Source: Brachyhypopomus gauderio (Eukaryota; Chordata; Actinopteri; Gymnotiformes; Hypopomidae). Taken from it: a stretch of DNA of 64,000 nt. The position numbers were made by a program, and so were the translations under genes. The notes beneath the pieces were generated by a model that was not told where the DNA came from, ran no database searches, and worked only from the letters and a program-made list of their open reading frames with translations. Positions 1 through 17,700 of this stretch are shown here, in pieces. The stretch spans positions 13,308,130 through 13,372,129 of the forward strand of contig NC_135223.1 in the NCBI RefSeq assembly GCF_052324685.1. Reading direction: 5' to 3'. How positions within the stretch are numbered: the stretch's first letter is position 1; the number at the start of each line of letters is the position of its first letter.

Positions 1-820
1 TTTGCCCTCTTGTGGTCCGTTGCTAATTTTGAAAATAGGCCCTATTGTGTTGTATTAGTGGGCTTCCAGAGATTTTAACTGATCTTCAAACATAATAATA
101 ATAATAAAGTTCTTTAATATAAACATATTTTAGAATGAAAACACAAAGACAAACATGCAAGGGACAATAAATAAACTTTAAATAAATAACACATAAAGTT
201 AATCAAGAAAACCAGAACAGTAAATAACCCTAGATCAACACAACTCTTAAGGTCATAGCAGTTAAAGGTCCAGTCCAGCTGAGTTTTATGGAGAAGCAGT
301 ATTATACTGTTTCATGGTCTTGTGGCTTCGTGTTACATTTACTACAGTTAAATGATCTGAGGGCTAACTGGTGCCAGGCTGGTATAACACCACAGACACA
401 TTTGAGCAATGACTGCCTTGTTTTGATCTATTGTGCTGAGTTTTAGGGATGACCAGTATAACGCTGTTTGATGATCAGACTGATTTATTAGGAACGTACA
501 CAGCTAAATCACTCAGATCAGAGCTGGGCTGAGACAATGAAGACGTGTTAACGATCTCGTTTATTAAGTCATGTAAGCTGAGAGTGACTGAGGCTCTCGT
601 GCTCATTTCCCACATATGACACAGTGCCGTATACCAGGCGTCTCTGGAGCTGAGCAGCAGACCTGATCTGCCCCACACACATGCTGGACTTTCTCACAAG
701 TTTCCATGGCCTGAAGCCCTGCTGAAGCCCTGCTGACCTGTTTGTTTAGGTGCGTACTGATTACAAGTTCACACACCACGTCCCAGCTTCCACAGGACAT
801 GATACGTGACAATCCTGCCT
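1..820. other. 5' flank of agtr1, no gene recognised
   Basis: AT-rich single-copy-looking DNA with a short ATA/ATAA-rich stretch near 90-120. Open frames are short and resemble no family I know. Upstream non-coding exons of agtr1 may lie here, but nothing in the sequence proves it. Confidence 0.4.
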
Positions 821-822
821 CC

Positions 823-917
<95 letters not shown>

Positions 918-1010
918 TCTCCCTGTCTCTCTCTCCCTCTCTCTCTATCTCTCTCTCACACTCTCTCCCTGTCTCTCTCCCTCTCTCTCTCTCCCTCTCT
1001 CTCTCGCACA
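821..1010. repeat. (CT)n/(CA)n compound microsatellite
   Basis: A long CT tract with a few T interruptions (about 821-892), then a short CA tract (about 895-917), then further CT-rich DNA to about 1010. Open frames over it on both strands are low-complexity Ser-Leu or Arg-Glu strings and are not genes. Confidence 0.95.
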
Positions 1011-1169
1011 TGCTCGCTCTCAACTCAACTCCATCTCTGTCACCTGTCTGTCTAACGTCTGACTCTCTCTTCCTCTATCTCTTTTATTCCTCTCTTCCCC
1101 ACTTACCAGAGTGCTTCCTGCAGCATGTAGTCCTCATTAGGCCAGTTCATATCCTTCTAGTTCTTTCTG

Positions 1170-1170
<1 letters not shown>

Positions 1171-1242
<72 letters not shown>
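1171..1242. repeat. (GT)n microsatellite
   Basis: An almost pure GT run of about 36 units, 0.5 kb upstream of the agtr1 coding exon. Confidence 0.97.
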
Positions 1243-1244
<2 letters not shown>

Positions 1245-1615
1245 GAGGGAGAGATTTAAGATCTGGCCACGGGTTCTGGACTGCCCATCTATGAAGGCCA
1301 TTTTCAATAACAGCTACATAAAACATCTGTTGTTGATGCCATCTCATTGTACAAAACTTACATAAATGGTGGGGGTAGGGTGGATATAGGGTTTTTAATG
1401 AGAAACTGCAGTCTGAGCTGTTTCCTGCCGAGGCACTGTGGGGTCGGCCTTCATGGCTCATGATTCCAGTAACGGCGTCTTTTCAAGCCTGTGGCTGACA
1501 TTTTTGTTGTGCTTTTTGTTTTTATAGGAGGCGGAGGGCCTCCGTGTCACGGTGGGGGTCAGTCAGTCTGGAAACTCCCAGCAGATGCAGCTCATAAGGT
1601 CTGATAACCACTGAA

Positions 1616-1775
1616 ACAAGGGGCGGGACCTGGAACAAGGGACGGGACCTGGTACAAGAGGCGGGACCTGGAACAAGGGGCGGGACCTGGTACAAGAGGC
1701 GGGACCTGGAACAAGGGGCGGGACCTGGTACAAGAGGCGGGACCTGGAACAAGGGGCGGGACCTGGAACAAAGGC
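1616..1775. repeat. 20-bp GC-box-like minisatellite abutting the agtr1 start
   Basis: Eight tandem copies of a 20-bp unit whose core is GGGGCGGGACCTGG or GAGGCGGGACCTGG, alternating between 'GGAACAAG' and 'GGTACAAG' joins. The array ends only a few bases before the agtr1 ATG at 1781. The core resembles an Sp1/KLF GC box. The array is either 5' UTR or the end of the intron before the coding exon; an AG at 1778-1779 could be a splice acceptor. The open frame on the minus strand is an artefact of the repeat. Confidence 0.93.
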
Positions 1776-1780
1776 CAGAG

Positions 1781-2881
1781 ATGGAGAACCTGACGATGGT
1801 GAACGAGGGTGTGAACATCACCTGCAACACGTCTGGCCGACACGATTTCATCTTCACCTTCGTGCCCGTCATCTATGCCTGCAACTTCCTCGTGGGGGTG
1901 GCGGGGAACAGCATCGTGGTGGCCGTCATCTTCCGCTTCATGAAGCTGAAAACGGTGGCCAGCGTGTTTGTTCTCAACCTGGCCGTGTCGGACCTGACCT
2001 TCCTGGTCACGCTGCCCATGTGGGCCACGTTCACGGCCACGGGCTACCACTGGCCGTTCGGCAGTTTCCTGTGCAAGGCCAGCGGCGGCTTGGCCGTCTT
2101 TAACCTCTACGCCAGCATCTTCTTCCTCACGGCGCTGAGCGTGGACCGCTACCTGGCCGTGGTGCACCCTGTGGGCTCGCGTCGGCACCGCACGCCCCTG
2201 TGCGCCCGCGTGTCCTGCACGCTAGTGTGGGCGTCGGCCCTGCTGCTCAGCGCCCCCGCCGCCCTGAGCCGCGACGTGCACCATGTGAAGGGCGGAGCCC
2301 ACACTCTGTGCGGCGTGCTGCACGACGGGTCCAGGCACCACCTGCTGGTGACCCTCGGCGTGCTGAAGAGCGTGCTCGGCTTCCTCACGCCCTTCCTCAT
2401 CATCATCACTTGCTACTGCCGGATGGGCCACGCCCTGCTCGGCGCCCGGGGAGTTCCCAGGAAGAGCTCCAGGCCGCGGGAGGATGAGACGTTGCGTATG
2501 CTGGCCGCGGCCGTGCTGGCTTTCTTCGTGTGCTGGGCCCCCCACCAGGTGGTGCACTCCATGGACCTCCTGGCCATGCTGAACGTGGTGACAGACTGCC
2601 ACACCCTGGACATCATTGACACCGCCATGCCCCTCAGCATCTGCCTGGCCTACTTCAACAGCTGTGTCAACCCCGTCCTCTACGGCTTCGTGGGACGAAA
2701 CTTTCGTAAAAACGTGTTGAGGCTACTGCGCTGCGGCCCGGCCGGGACTCATGGCAGCATCAGCTCCAGGACCAACACACTCTCCCAGAGAGCCTCCAAG
2801 CTCCTCCATCTGTCCAGCAGTAAGAAGAACTCAGAACATTGTGCTCATGCACTGGAAGAGCCAAAGAACTTACAGCATTAA
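1781..2881 (+). CDS. agtr1: Angiotensin II type 1 receptor-like GPCR
   Basis: A 366-residue class A G-protein-coupled receptor encoded by one exon, as usual for AGTR1; human AGTR1 has 359 residues. Three N-terminal glycosylation sequons (N3, N12, N16) precede seven hydrophobic segments. Diagnostic features are MKLKTVASVF after TM1, D71 in TM2, N108 in TM3, the DRY motif at 122-124, cysteines 98 and 177 for the TM3-ECL2 disulfide, R164 and K196 at the positions of the human ligand-binding Arg167 and Lys199, and an NPVLY motif in TM7 followed by a Ser/Thr-rich tail. By family knowledge it couples angiotensin II to Gq/11 at the plasma membrane, causing vasoconstriction and aldosterone-type responses. 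The ATG at 1781 is the first that gives a normal N-terminus. The coding DNA is strongly GC-rich compared with its flanks. Which teleost paralogue (agtr1a or agtr1b) this is cannot be told here. Confidence 0.93.
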   Translation: MENLTMVNEGVNITCNTSGRHDFIFTFVPVIYACNFLVGVAGNSIVVAVIFRFMKLKTVASVFVLNLAVSDLTFLVTLPMWATFTATGYHWPFGSFLCKASGGLAVFNLYASIFFLTALSVDRYLAVVHPVGSRRHRTPLCARVSCTLVWASALLLSAPAALSRDVHHVKGGAHTLCGVLHDGSRHHLLVTLGVLKSVLGFLTPFLIIITCYCRMGHALLGARGVPRKSSRPREDETLRMLAAAVLAFFVCWAPHQVVHSMDLLAMLNVVTDCHTLDIIDTAMPLSICLAYFNSCVNPVLYGFVGRNFRKNVLRLLRCGPAGTHGSISSRTNTLSQRASKLLHLSSSKKNSEHCAHALEEPKNLQH

Positions 2882-4068
2882 ACCACTGGGACATTTTTTG
2901 TTCATATTTTTTTCTTCACTTTTTGTTTCTCATTTGAAGAAATGTCATTTCTGGCGCTACCCAGAGCTGCACGCACGCTACTTTTGATGGAGGACCATAC
3001 ACTTAAGGCCAAATATTAGTCTTGCTGTATCAGATCTTATTAGCATTACTGCTAATCAAACTTGCTTGGATAGCTTTTTTTTTTTTTTTTGCTAAAGACC
3101 ACTTTTTTTGTTTTCAGCTCTTACGAATTCAGCACCAGTGTCCATCTTTCTGTAGCTCCCCAGGTTTACGCAAGTCATGTGTTGTTTAAGTAAACCCCCC
3201 CCCCCCCCCCCCGAGTCATGGATTCGATTCCCAGGAAACTCTCGATAAGAAAGTCCACAAAAAAAAAAAAGTATGATTATGACAAATGTATTGTCCTGGG
3301 AGTGATTAATTAATTCCTGTTTGAAGTGCCTTCTATATACATGAGTTTATTGAAATTATTATGTGGCTTATTAGTGGGTGTAGAAGTGTAACACACATAC
3401 TTCAGTCGATGTGGCGTTACAGACTCACAGGTCATTCCAGGTCACACTCAATATGGCAGATAAAGTAACACTGTGGGACCTTCACATAGATTACCTTGAT
3501 GCTCAGGGCTGCAGACAGAGATCACACAGTCTGAATTAGACAGATTTGTTCTGCCAAAATTGCTGATGGTTTCAAGATTCTGTTTACTGGATGTTAAGTT
3601 TCCTTAAGGTCTAGTGCACTTAAACCCGCAGGGACATGAATTAGAAATGTGATGGTAATATAGCAGATACAGCATAAAGGTTGACTGGTGGATACTCTGT
3701 CCTCTGCCTTCTTTACAGAAATGGTGGAATATCTGTGCTAATATGTCAGAACACCACTTGGTAATAATTTGTGTCTGTTGACGTAATTCATATGGCTTCT
3801 TCTGCAGTAGGAGTTCTTCAACAACTTGTTCAGGAAAATTGTTTTTTTAAGGCTATAAAAATGCAAATATAGCATTTGTGTCCTCAGTTTTGCAATGAAT
3901 AGTTACCCCAAAGTGTTTTTCTAAGACATTTATATTTTGTACAAGAAATATATGTGGGAAAATGCGTTTGAAAAGAGACACAAAAATTAAATTGATGTTT
4001 TATTATGTGGGAGGGGAATTCTGATGTGGTCCTGATGTGTTGATCTTTAATACATTTGGTGAAAATTA

Positions 4069-4074
4069 AATAAA
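4069..4074 (+). promoter_or_regulatory. Candidate poly(A) signal of agtr1
   Basis: AATAAA in an AT-rich setting 1.2 kb after the agtr1 stop and before the cpb1 promoter. The use of this site is inferred. Confidence 0.45.
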
Positions 4075-4160
4075 AAGTCACAAGTTGAACAAGTCTCAAA
4101 TGCCCTGTCTCAAATATGGCCTTGGATCAGTCAAATCTCCCTCTCCCTCTCCCCCCCCTC

Positions 4161-4203
<43 letters not shown>

Positions 4204-4376
4204 CGTCCATGAATATTTCCCTTCCTACGTTAATCATTTAAAGGTCCTCATCCCCAATCCTTTTTATCACAACCAGCTTGCAAACATACACCTAAAAATA
4301 CCGTCAGGTATGACGGCCATAGCACACGTGTGCAGTAAGGGCCACGGTAATTGGATGACCCTTGAGGGCCCGGTGT

Positions 4377-4382
4377 TATAAA
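4377..4382 (+). promoter_or_regulatory. TATA box of cpb1
   Basis: TATAAA 42 bases before the cpb1 ATG. This spacing implies a very short 5' UTR, which is typical of pancreatic digestive-enzyme genes. A CACGTG E-box lies about 50 bp further upstream, near 4326. Confidence 0.75.
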
Positions 4383-4418
4383 GAAGGCACCCGGAAAGCA
4401 TCCGGCCACACGGGCAAC

Positions 4419-9775
<5,357 letters not shown>

Positions 9776-9844
9776 GACAGGAACTTCCAAAAACGAAACC
9801 TCTCATCTCTGATTGTACCTCACGTGGAGTGTGATGGGTGAAAC

Positions 9845-9850
9845 AATAAA
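9845..9850 (+). promoter_or_regulatory. Poly(A) signal of cpb1
   Basis: AATAAA 70 bases after the cpb1 stop codon, giving a short 3' UTR as usual for this gene. Confidence 0.85.
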
Positions 9851-11590
9851 CCAGTATTACCTGCTTTTCAGGAGCATTAGATTGTTTATTTGTTAAAACG
9901 TTTATTTGTAAAAACATTTAGGTATTTTCTTACTTACACTGTAACTGTGAAAGTGCTCTAATCTGGGATGGCTTTAAAATGTGAGCATAAGAAATGATGG
10001 GTCAAAAAGCCCAGTTACAGACAAAAGTCCCAATTAGAGACACAAGTTACAGTTAGAGATATGAGCCACAATTAGAGGCACGTTACAGTTGTTTTTTATA
10101 ATATCATAATTTAAGATAACAACAAAATAACAGGCATATCTCATTCTCATCCCTTTCACATATATAAATATATATAATACTGCCATAAGCTTGCTCTTTT
10201 TTAAAGTCTAAAGGTTTAGGAGCTTAAGAAATGTGGGTATGTGCTTGTACACTTAGAGGAGCAGAGAGACCACCCGAGTGATTTCAGGAATATACTACAT
10301 TTAACTGAGGAGACCACCACAGAGTTAGCGGAGTGACCTCCACAGAGCTAGCATGATGACGGGGTCTTCTGAAATCTATTTGTGCCTTATTTAACATGAG
10401 TCAAAAATGCAAACTATACAAAAGAAGATATTTTCAGCACGTATCAGAGGCAGAGTTTTGTTTCTGTGTAGTAAACTGTAGTAAACACGCAGTAGTAAAC
10501 CCAGAGGGTTTTCATGGTGGTCTGTTTCCAAAACTGACCTAACAACACTCCAACAGATGCTCAGTTGCTCTAAATACTCCAAATCCACAGAGGTCTCTGC
10601 TTCTCATGTCCGATTCTCAGAGGTCTCCTCAACTCTTCCCAGACCCAGAGGTCTCTGCAGTTGGGGGGTGGACAGAGCAAAAGAGCAGACAGGAAATAGC
10701 CTGAAGTAAAGGCTGGAGTGGGCAAGTTACTTGTCCCTGTGGGGTTGCTCCTCTTCGCACCCATGAGCGCCCCCTGGTGTCCTGGCCCCAGTCCCAGCGA
10801 GGAAGGGCAAGAGGCGAGGAGAAGCAACGGATGAAGGGGGTCAAAGGCAGAGAGGGCCAGCTGCACACAGAACGTGCCAGCCCGGCCGTGGCCGCTGTGG
10901 GGCTGTGCTTTTGTGTGCCCGTGCATGCAGACCAGCACAGAACGGCTGACCAGTGAGCCGTGGTCAGGAATGCTAACGAACAGGGAATCTGGGGGCATGT
11001 GCTTCTGTTAACAGTGTTTAATCAAGACAGGTATAGAAAATCTGATGCTTCATCATGCTGTAAATATCTGTGATATACAACATAATTGTTATGACTTATT
11101 TAGAATACATCCCAGACAAGCTATTTGGAATAACGCACTGTGTTGTAATACAATATCATACAGACATGAAATAGAACATGACGAAAATAAGTTTTGTCAA
11201 GTCAGGATGGCTTTACTGGCTCGACTGTGAAACACAATCCACCGTAGGCAATGCGATTTCACTATTACACCACTAGATGGCGGTCGTGTACAACGCGTGT
11301 GAAACCTTTCTCACGTTCACGTACTCTGCTTTTAACCGTGTAATACGTTATATCACTGTGTTTCCGTTACATCACTAAAACGCATACAACATTGACGAAG
11401 ATACAGTTTACACGAGTAATGGCACACAAGACGGTGCATGAAAAAAAGAGATCTAAATCGACTTTACACGATGGTGACCACGCACCCATTAATTTCTTGA
11501 TGACGGAGTGAACTAAGCGTGTTCACCTGACGTGTGCAGGTCACGTCAGGGCTCCGAGACACGCGCGGCGCCTCTGAAGAGGGCGTGAGC
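9851..11590. other. cpb1-gyg1 spacer
   Basis: No gene recognised. Short open frames on the minus strand at 10570-10998 have no recognisable domain. CpG-containing, TATA-bearing DNA begins near 11500 as the gyg1 promoter is approached. Confidence 0.55.
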
Positions 11591-11599
11591 AGCCCGCGG

Positions 11600-11609
11600 G
11601 TCACGTGAC
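11600..11609. promoter_or_regulatory. CLEAR/E-box palindrome upstream of gyg1
   Basis: GTCACGTGAC, a perfect 10-bp palindrome matching the CLEAR consensus bound by TFEB/TFE3/MITF and also bound by USF. It lies 26 bp before the gyg1 TATA-like box and 126 bp before the ATG. Confidence 0.6.
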
Positions 11610-11634
11610 AAGGAGAGTATATCGCGGTAGTTGG

Positions 11635-11640
11635 TATAAA
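11635..11640 (+). promoter_or_regulatory. TATA-like box of gyg1
   Basis: TATAAA in GGTATAAATGC, 95 bases before the gyg1 ATG at 11735. Transcription would start near 11665. This is inferred from position. Confidence 0.5.
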
Positions 11641-11734
11641 TGCAATTGTGGACTTTTGGCCGAGTCTCTTTGAAAGTAACGCCGAGCGCACTCGAGGGTC
11701 CAGAGCTGCACCGTAGCTGTGACTTGGAGCAGTC

Positions 11735-14700
11735 ATGACAGGTACGTGGCTGTGGGCGTCGTGAGAAAGAAACGACGGGCGGATGTATGGTTGTGAACAG
11801 CTGTTCAGCGGTGGCGTGTCGGGTTGTTTTACGCAGTGGCTTGGAGCAATCTGTATCTTGTAGGTTACATCTACAGATTTATTCACGGATAAAATTCCGA
11901 ATAAGCAATAATGTTGGAGCTGCTATTTTATTGTGACCATTCATTTGGTCAAACTAGTCTGCCGTTTCTGCTTTGCTGTGACCGCCAAACATTTTGTGAC
12001 ACGAAGTTGTGAAGGAGCCCCGTTCGTCTCGCAGGTTTACAAAGCGAGAAAGAAGGAAACTGAGTTGTACAGCAGATGTTTGTATATACATCCTGAAACG
12101 CGCTTGTTCAGTGTTTCTGTCCTAACCCGTCATGACCGTGCAGAGCGGGTCAAGCGTTCACCACTGTCGAAGCACGGAAGTGCGCGCGCGCGTGTACGAG
12201 TGTATGTGCACGCGCGCGTGTATGTGCGCGCCTTCGTTTACCCGATTATGTAATACGCTCTCAAAGCCTAACGCTGTAAATTCCGTTTAATGACTATATT
12301 TTCTCTCTAGTCAATCCATAACTCGTCCGGCGAAGTGGTGTTTACGTTCAAGTTTAGCTCTCCTCAGTTTTAATGTCCTGATACAAGTTGTATATAATCT
12401 CGTACTGGTAGGTCAGGACAGTGAACTTAAACTGTGATGTGTATATATTTAGTGTGTCATTTTATGACGGACGGTGTGTGAAATAATGGATTTTGGTCCT
12501 TAAGACTGTGACCTTAAGTGTAAGTTAGTGTACGCAGGGGGTCGCACCTGCTGGGTGGTAAATTTTCCATACATTAATACCAACGGTTGCGCGACTGCTC
12601 CTGGCACTCAGCAGTCATTGGCCAGTTCCGTGTCACGTGATATACGGCTATGGTAATTCTCAGTAGGAGACTTTGGTCTGTTACATCAAATATGGACAAA
12701 GCTGATGCTAATGAAGAATATGGAGTTGGGTTAGTTCAATGAAATCTACTTATTAGTCACTTAAAGTTGAAGAGTTTAACATGTACCACAAGCTGAATAT
12801 AGTTTAATTGCATTTTAACAAGGCAGCATGAAACAAATGACCGGTATTCTCCATTTCTCTGTTGCATTTATACCCTTCTTTAAAATTGATAACCTATTCC
12901 TCTGCAGACCAGGCATTCGTCACCTTGGCAACCAACGATAGCTATGCTAAAGGGGCAATGGTGCTGGCAAAGTCTCTGAGGGATCATAAGACCTCCCGAA
13001 AGCTGGTGGTGCTCATCGGACCACACATCTCAGAAGCTTCCAGGTACCTCTCCTGTTGTGTGGCAACCTGTTGGATTGAAGTTTAATTACTGGTTGGAAT
13101 TCATATAAAGCGTCAAAGGACTGTTCTAGGATCAGACTCTGACCTGAGGATTCCTCGTTCTCATTTTAATTCAGGAGTGTCTAAGAACAGTAAACTGCAG
13201 TGCAGGAGTATATCAGGACAGAGGTCAGAGAAGCCTCGATCACTCCGGTCATGACCCCGCTCTCGGCACATTTGAGTTGGCAGACACTGTCTGGTCTGGT
13301 TGGGTCTCGTGGGTTGATGTGACCAGGTGCAGGACATGCATCCCAGAGGATTGTTCTTGAGCTTGATGACCGGTCAGATTTCACTAGCTACTGTGGAACT
13401 ATAAAGAATTCTGCAACTATCATTTTTCAGAAAGCTTTCCCGGAGAAGTAGAGGGTGACTCGAAGACTGATTCCAAAAACCTGCTGACTCATTAAACAAT
13501 ATTATACACCAACGTTCAGGATTTCAAAAAAATGGGTAAATATGTGTGGAGGTTTGTGTTGCTGTGCAGTAGCCTGGATTAGAGATCTTTTTTTAATCCA
13601 GTCCTTGGATCTGGGCTAATCTCCAGCCAGCCCACACGTGTGTTCTCTTCTAGCTCCCTCAACATGCCTGAAGTAATGAAGGGTTTGGTTTGGTTGAAGT
13701 GTGTTGGCAATCTGAATAGCTCGAGGATCTGGACTGGGTGAGGTTCCCAGTTAACCCTAACCCTAAATGAACGATTCAAGTAAGCAGGTAAAAAAAAAAA
13801 CAAAAATTCCAGCATCACCTGTTTGCCATAATGTATGATGTAGACATGGTTGAGTCAGTGGCCTTAAACAGCCAATCACACACTGCAGCAGTCTACAGGG
13901 GCAGAGGTCACATGTTGAGATGATAGGTTAGGAGAAGGTTTAATAAGTCCACAGTGTGTGGTGTTAGACATTTACAGTGTCTACATTCAGGAAGTCTGTA
14001 GTCACGTGACCTCTGTGAATCTGACAAATCAATCACATTAAAAGTTAATTGCTCTGTAGTGTTTGTTATATGCAGTATACAGCTGGATATATTCTTGACA
14101 TCAGTATACAGTATTTTAAGTTACATTAGAATGAATTGGATTGAATAGGATGTCACTGGTATAACACATTTCTGCGTTTGTATTGGTTCACACAGTTGTT
14201 AGGTGATGGTGGCGTCTGATGCCAAGCTGACATCCACCAGTAGGATCCTGGCGTAGGTGTGTGTGTGTAGAACAGCACATGAAGGCCCGTGTTTATGCCG
14301 TTATCCACCAGCATGTTTGGCCGTGTGGCCAAACCTCAGGGGTTGGAGATGAGGCCAGCCTCGAGCTAGCATGCATTCAGGCATTCTGGTGTTTGTCTCT
14401 GCACCGATGGTCACACAGTGAGCCTGCTGAGAGAAGATCCATCATGTGCTTCTCTGTGGAGTTGGGTCAGTAATGGAGAGTGTGGTGCTGTACAACACAC
14501 AGGGCCAAGCTGGAGTAAACACGATTCTCCACTGGGGTTTCTGGGCTCAGTGCTGTGGGTCAGTACAGTAAAGGAGACATCTGCAGGGCCGGGTGCCTTT
14601 TTACAGGTTGTTTTTAACCTTCGGATCCCATATTTGTGTTGCTCGCAGCGGAGGGGGGTGGGGACAGAGGCACGAGAGGGTCAGGTAAATATTACATGTT

Positions 14701-17700
14701 TGGGGTTTTTTTGCTCTGTTTGTAGTTGATTGTCCTGTGCTCAACACAGACATGACTGGAAATGCAATGGAGGTTTTCTAGTCCGGTCCAGATTTATTCC
14801 TGTTCCTTGCTCATGTTAGTTGAGAGTTGTTCTAGAAATTAGGAGCAGCATCCGCACTGGTAAAGGTAGCTGAGAGACTGAAGCATTTGGCAGGTAGAGA
14901 CCTCACCTTTGACCCCAGGTATAGAATAACATCAGGCTTGCTTTTGGCGTACATCACTGAGCTGCTTCATGGTTTGTTTTTACGGTTCCCTGCCACCACT
15001 CAACAGGCAGCGTTCTCTTGGCTCTGTAGTGAAGTGTTTCACTTCCACAGCAATAAAGAGGAGGAGGATGTTGGTGTCAGCGCTGTCGCTGTCATCGCGA
15101 GGGCACGTTCACACACTGAGCTTTAGGTTTCGTCTGTTCAGCTGCTGACGGAGCACCGACCCAGATTCACCAGTACAGTGTGCAGAAGGAGAGAGGGCAG
15201 CTGCCTGTCTCCAGGATCGTTGTGTTTTCGTAGCTGATGGCGACTCCGGTTTGTATTCGGGCCTCGGCCAGTCTGGGGTTTTGTTCTGTTCCAGTTGCTA
15301 CTGCAGCTCCGGTTGCTGGTGAGGTGGCTGCTGGGAGACATATTCCAGTCCAAATAAGATATTTATTTATGGGTAGTGAATGGTTCACAATTTATGCCTA
15401 ATAATTTTAGGTTGCTAAAGCAATGTTTTGACAAGGTGGAAATGTTGTATGAGGAGATTCAGAGAATTTTCCTTGCTGCTCCATTCTTCTCCCTCGTCAT
15501 ACATAAGGAATCATGGACGCTCAGTGTAAACCATGTTCAGCAGGAACGCTCAGTGTAAACCATGTTCAGCAGGAATGCACGGTGTAAACCGTGATCTCCT
15601 TGAACAGAACACTCTGCTCTTTCTTCGCCTGTTTTCCTCTCAGCTTTAGTCATTAAGCCGGTTCCCACCCACCAACTGGCTAGCTGTCTCTCCCCCGTCA
15701 CCCTACCCACCGCGGGGAGTGTACCGAGATGCTTGAAGCACCCCGGAACACTGCAGAGTACTCTCTGAGGAAGTCCTTATGCTGTTCTGTTGGGCTAAAA
15801 GGGAGCCCAGATATCCAGTTCAACTATCTACGTGGCTCACCGGATTTATTTCAGTGTCCTTGCATTTTGAATAAAGGCTTGAAACAAAATTATGGATTTG
15901 TGACTTTAAAAGTATTATCAAATACTTGCAAATATTTTTCATTGAATTTAAATAATGTTTATTTAATATTGATATATATTTGCACTGCAGCCTAATGTAT
16001 TGTAACATATTGGGTGTTGTTCATGTGTTCATGCCAATCTGTCTCCACACTTCTCTCTTCCTATGTAGGTGTCTGTAAATGAAACCAGAATCCCTTGTTC
16101 TCCTTGCTAAGACAAAGCAGGAAGCCGATAGCAGTAGTTTCATCTGTGTGTCTGAAAGCACCTCTCGCTTCCAGTAGGGATGTAGTTTCATCTATCTGAA
16201 AGCAACTTTCCTTTCCTGGAGGCTGTAGTTTTGTCCCGTCTGAAGGCACCTTTTCTTTCCTGCAGAGCTGTAGTTTCATCTGAGCCTCTTTGGGTGCATT
16301 GCCTTTTTTCTTGCAGGACTATATTTTCATCTGTCTGAAGGTTCATCTCCTTTCCTGCAGGGCTGTGCTTTATAAGATGTATGATGAGGTCCGGCTGGTG
16401 GACCTGCTGGACAGTGGAGACTCAGCCAACCTGGCATTGATGAAGAGGCCAGACCTGGGTGTGACGTTCACCAAGCTCCACTGCTGGACCCTCACGCACT
16501 ACTCCAAGTGTGTGTTCATGGACGCAGACACGCTGGTGAGCGATGGGGCTCTGAGTCTGCGCTCACAATGGTTCTTGGTTCAGGAAAATCTGATGGAAAG
16601 CCAACACTACCACTTCTCTTAAAGGGATATTTCAGCATTTTTTCAGCCTAATGTCAATCTACTGCATCTCTAGGGCATGACTGATTCGCAAAAACAGGAT
16701 TTTCACTATGTGCAGAAAGCTTGTGAACTCAAAATCATTAGGGAAGTCATTGAGGATGTGTCCTGAACAAGACTCCTAGCCAGCATCCATTATGTGTATT
16801 GTAAGACAATAGCTTTGCTAATGTGCAAAAATGTTATAGATCGAAGTATAGAAATGCGGTGTTAAATAAGGTGCAATGTTCCTACATTTTCGGTTTCTCA
16901 GGCTCCTGTTCTAGAGTTTCTGGGCTTCCCTGATCCAACACAACTGGTCCAAGTGGAGACCTGATTGAGCAGATGTTTCTAGTTGGGTGTGATGGGTGCA
17001 GGGGAAATCGTCTCCAGGACTTAATCAGCTAACAGTCAGCTAATAGGTTTGCTAGAGTAGAAAGAAGCTTGAGCTTCAAATGACCAATCATGAGACCAGA
17101 CGGCCCAGCAGAAAGGCTCAACCAATCCAGAGTGCTTCCTGAGTTAAATTTTAAGTAACAGTACTTATGTTATCCCAAATGATTGGCACTTTCTATTAAC
17201 ACTTTGGAATGTGCTTTGACAGGACTGTCCAGCTCTGGTCCTGAAGATGTATCCGCCCTCCAGAGTTTAGTTCCAGCCCTGGTTTAACCTGTGGTCTAGT
17301 TATTCTACCAGTTATTCAATCTCAGGATAAGAGACAGTTGTAAAATATTAGGGTTGGACCCAATTCCTGCACGACAGTAGGTCTCCAGGATTAAACTTGG
17401 TCACCCATGTGACATTCGGTTCTCAAGATAAGAAATCAGAAATCTTGACTGAGACATCAGGCCTCCAGGGGCTGCTCAGCTTGTACAGCCAGACGTCTTC
17501 CTGAGCTGTGGGGCTGGAGGTCTCTTCCATCAGCACTTTGTCAGGACTTGCATGAGATCTCCATACTGCAGTATGTTGTTTACTGACGTTTATGAGACTT
17601 TTTTGCTCTGATGTGTATTCTTTGCAAATCAGCCAGCTTTTTTTTTTTTAATTTTTTATTTTTTCTACTTGCTGCCTATGATGAAGCTATTTACTGTGGA

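Larger units (their letters stand above)
2882..4418. other. agtr1 3' UTR and agtr1-cpb1 spacer
   Basis: Non-coding. It holds homopolymer runs (T at about 3072-3091, C at about 3195-3212, A at about 3259-3270), a CT-rich stretch at 4135-4200, and a poly(A) signal AATAAA at 4069-4074 that may end the agtr1 transcript. I see no other gene. Confidence 0.6.

Noticed and set aside
1592-2602. Long minus-strand and shifted frames over the agtr1 exon
   Set aside because: Shadows of a GC-rich coding exon and of the adjacent minisatellite; the GPCR frame explains the region.
10570-10998. A 142-codon minus-strand frame between cpb1 and gyg1
   Set aside because: No recognisable domain, no upstream exon or promoter signal; considered chance.
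13750-13766. Telomere-like AACCCTAACCCTAA
   Set aside because: Just over two units, too short to mean an interstitial telomeric block.
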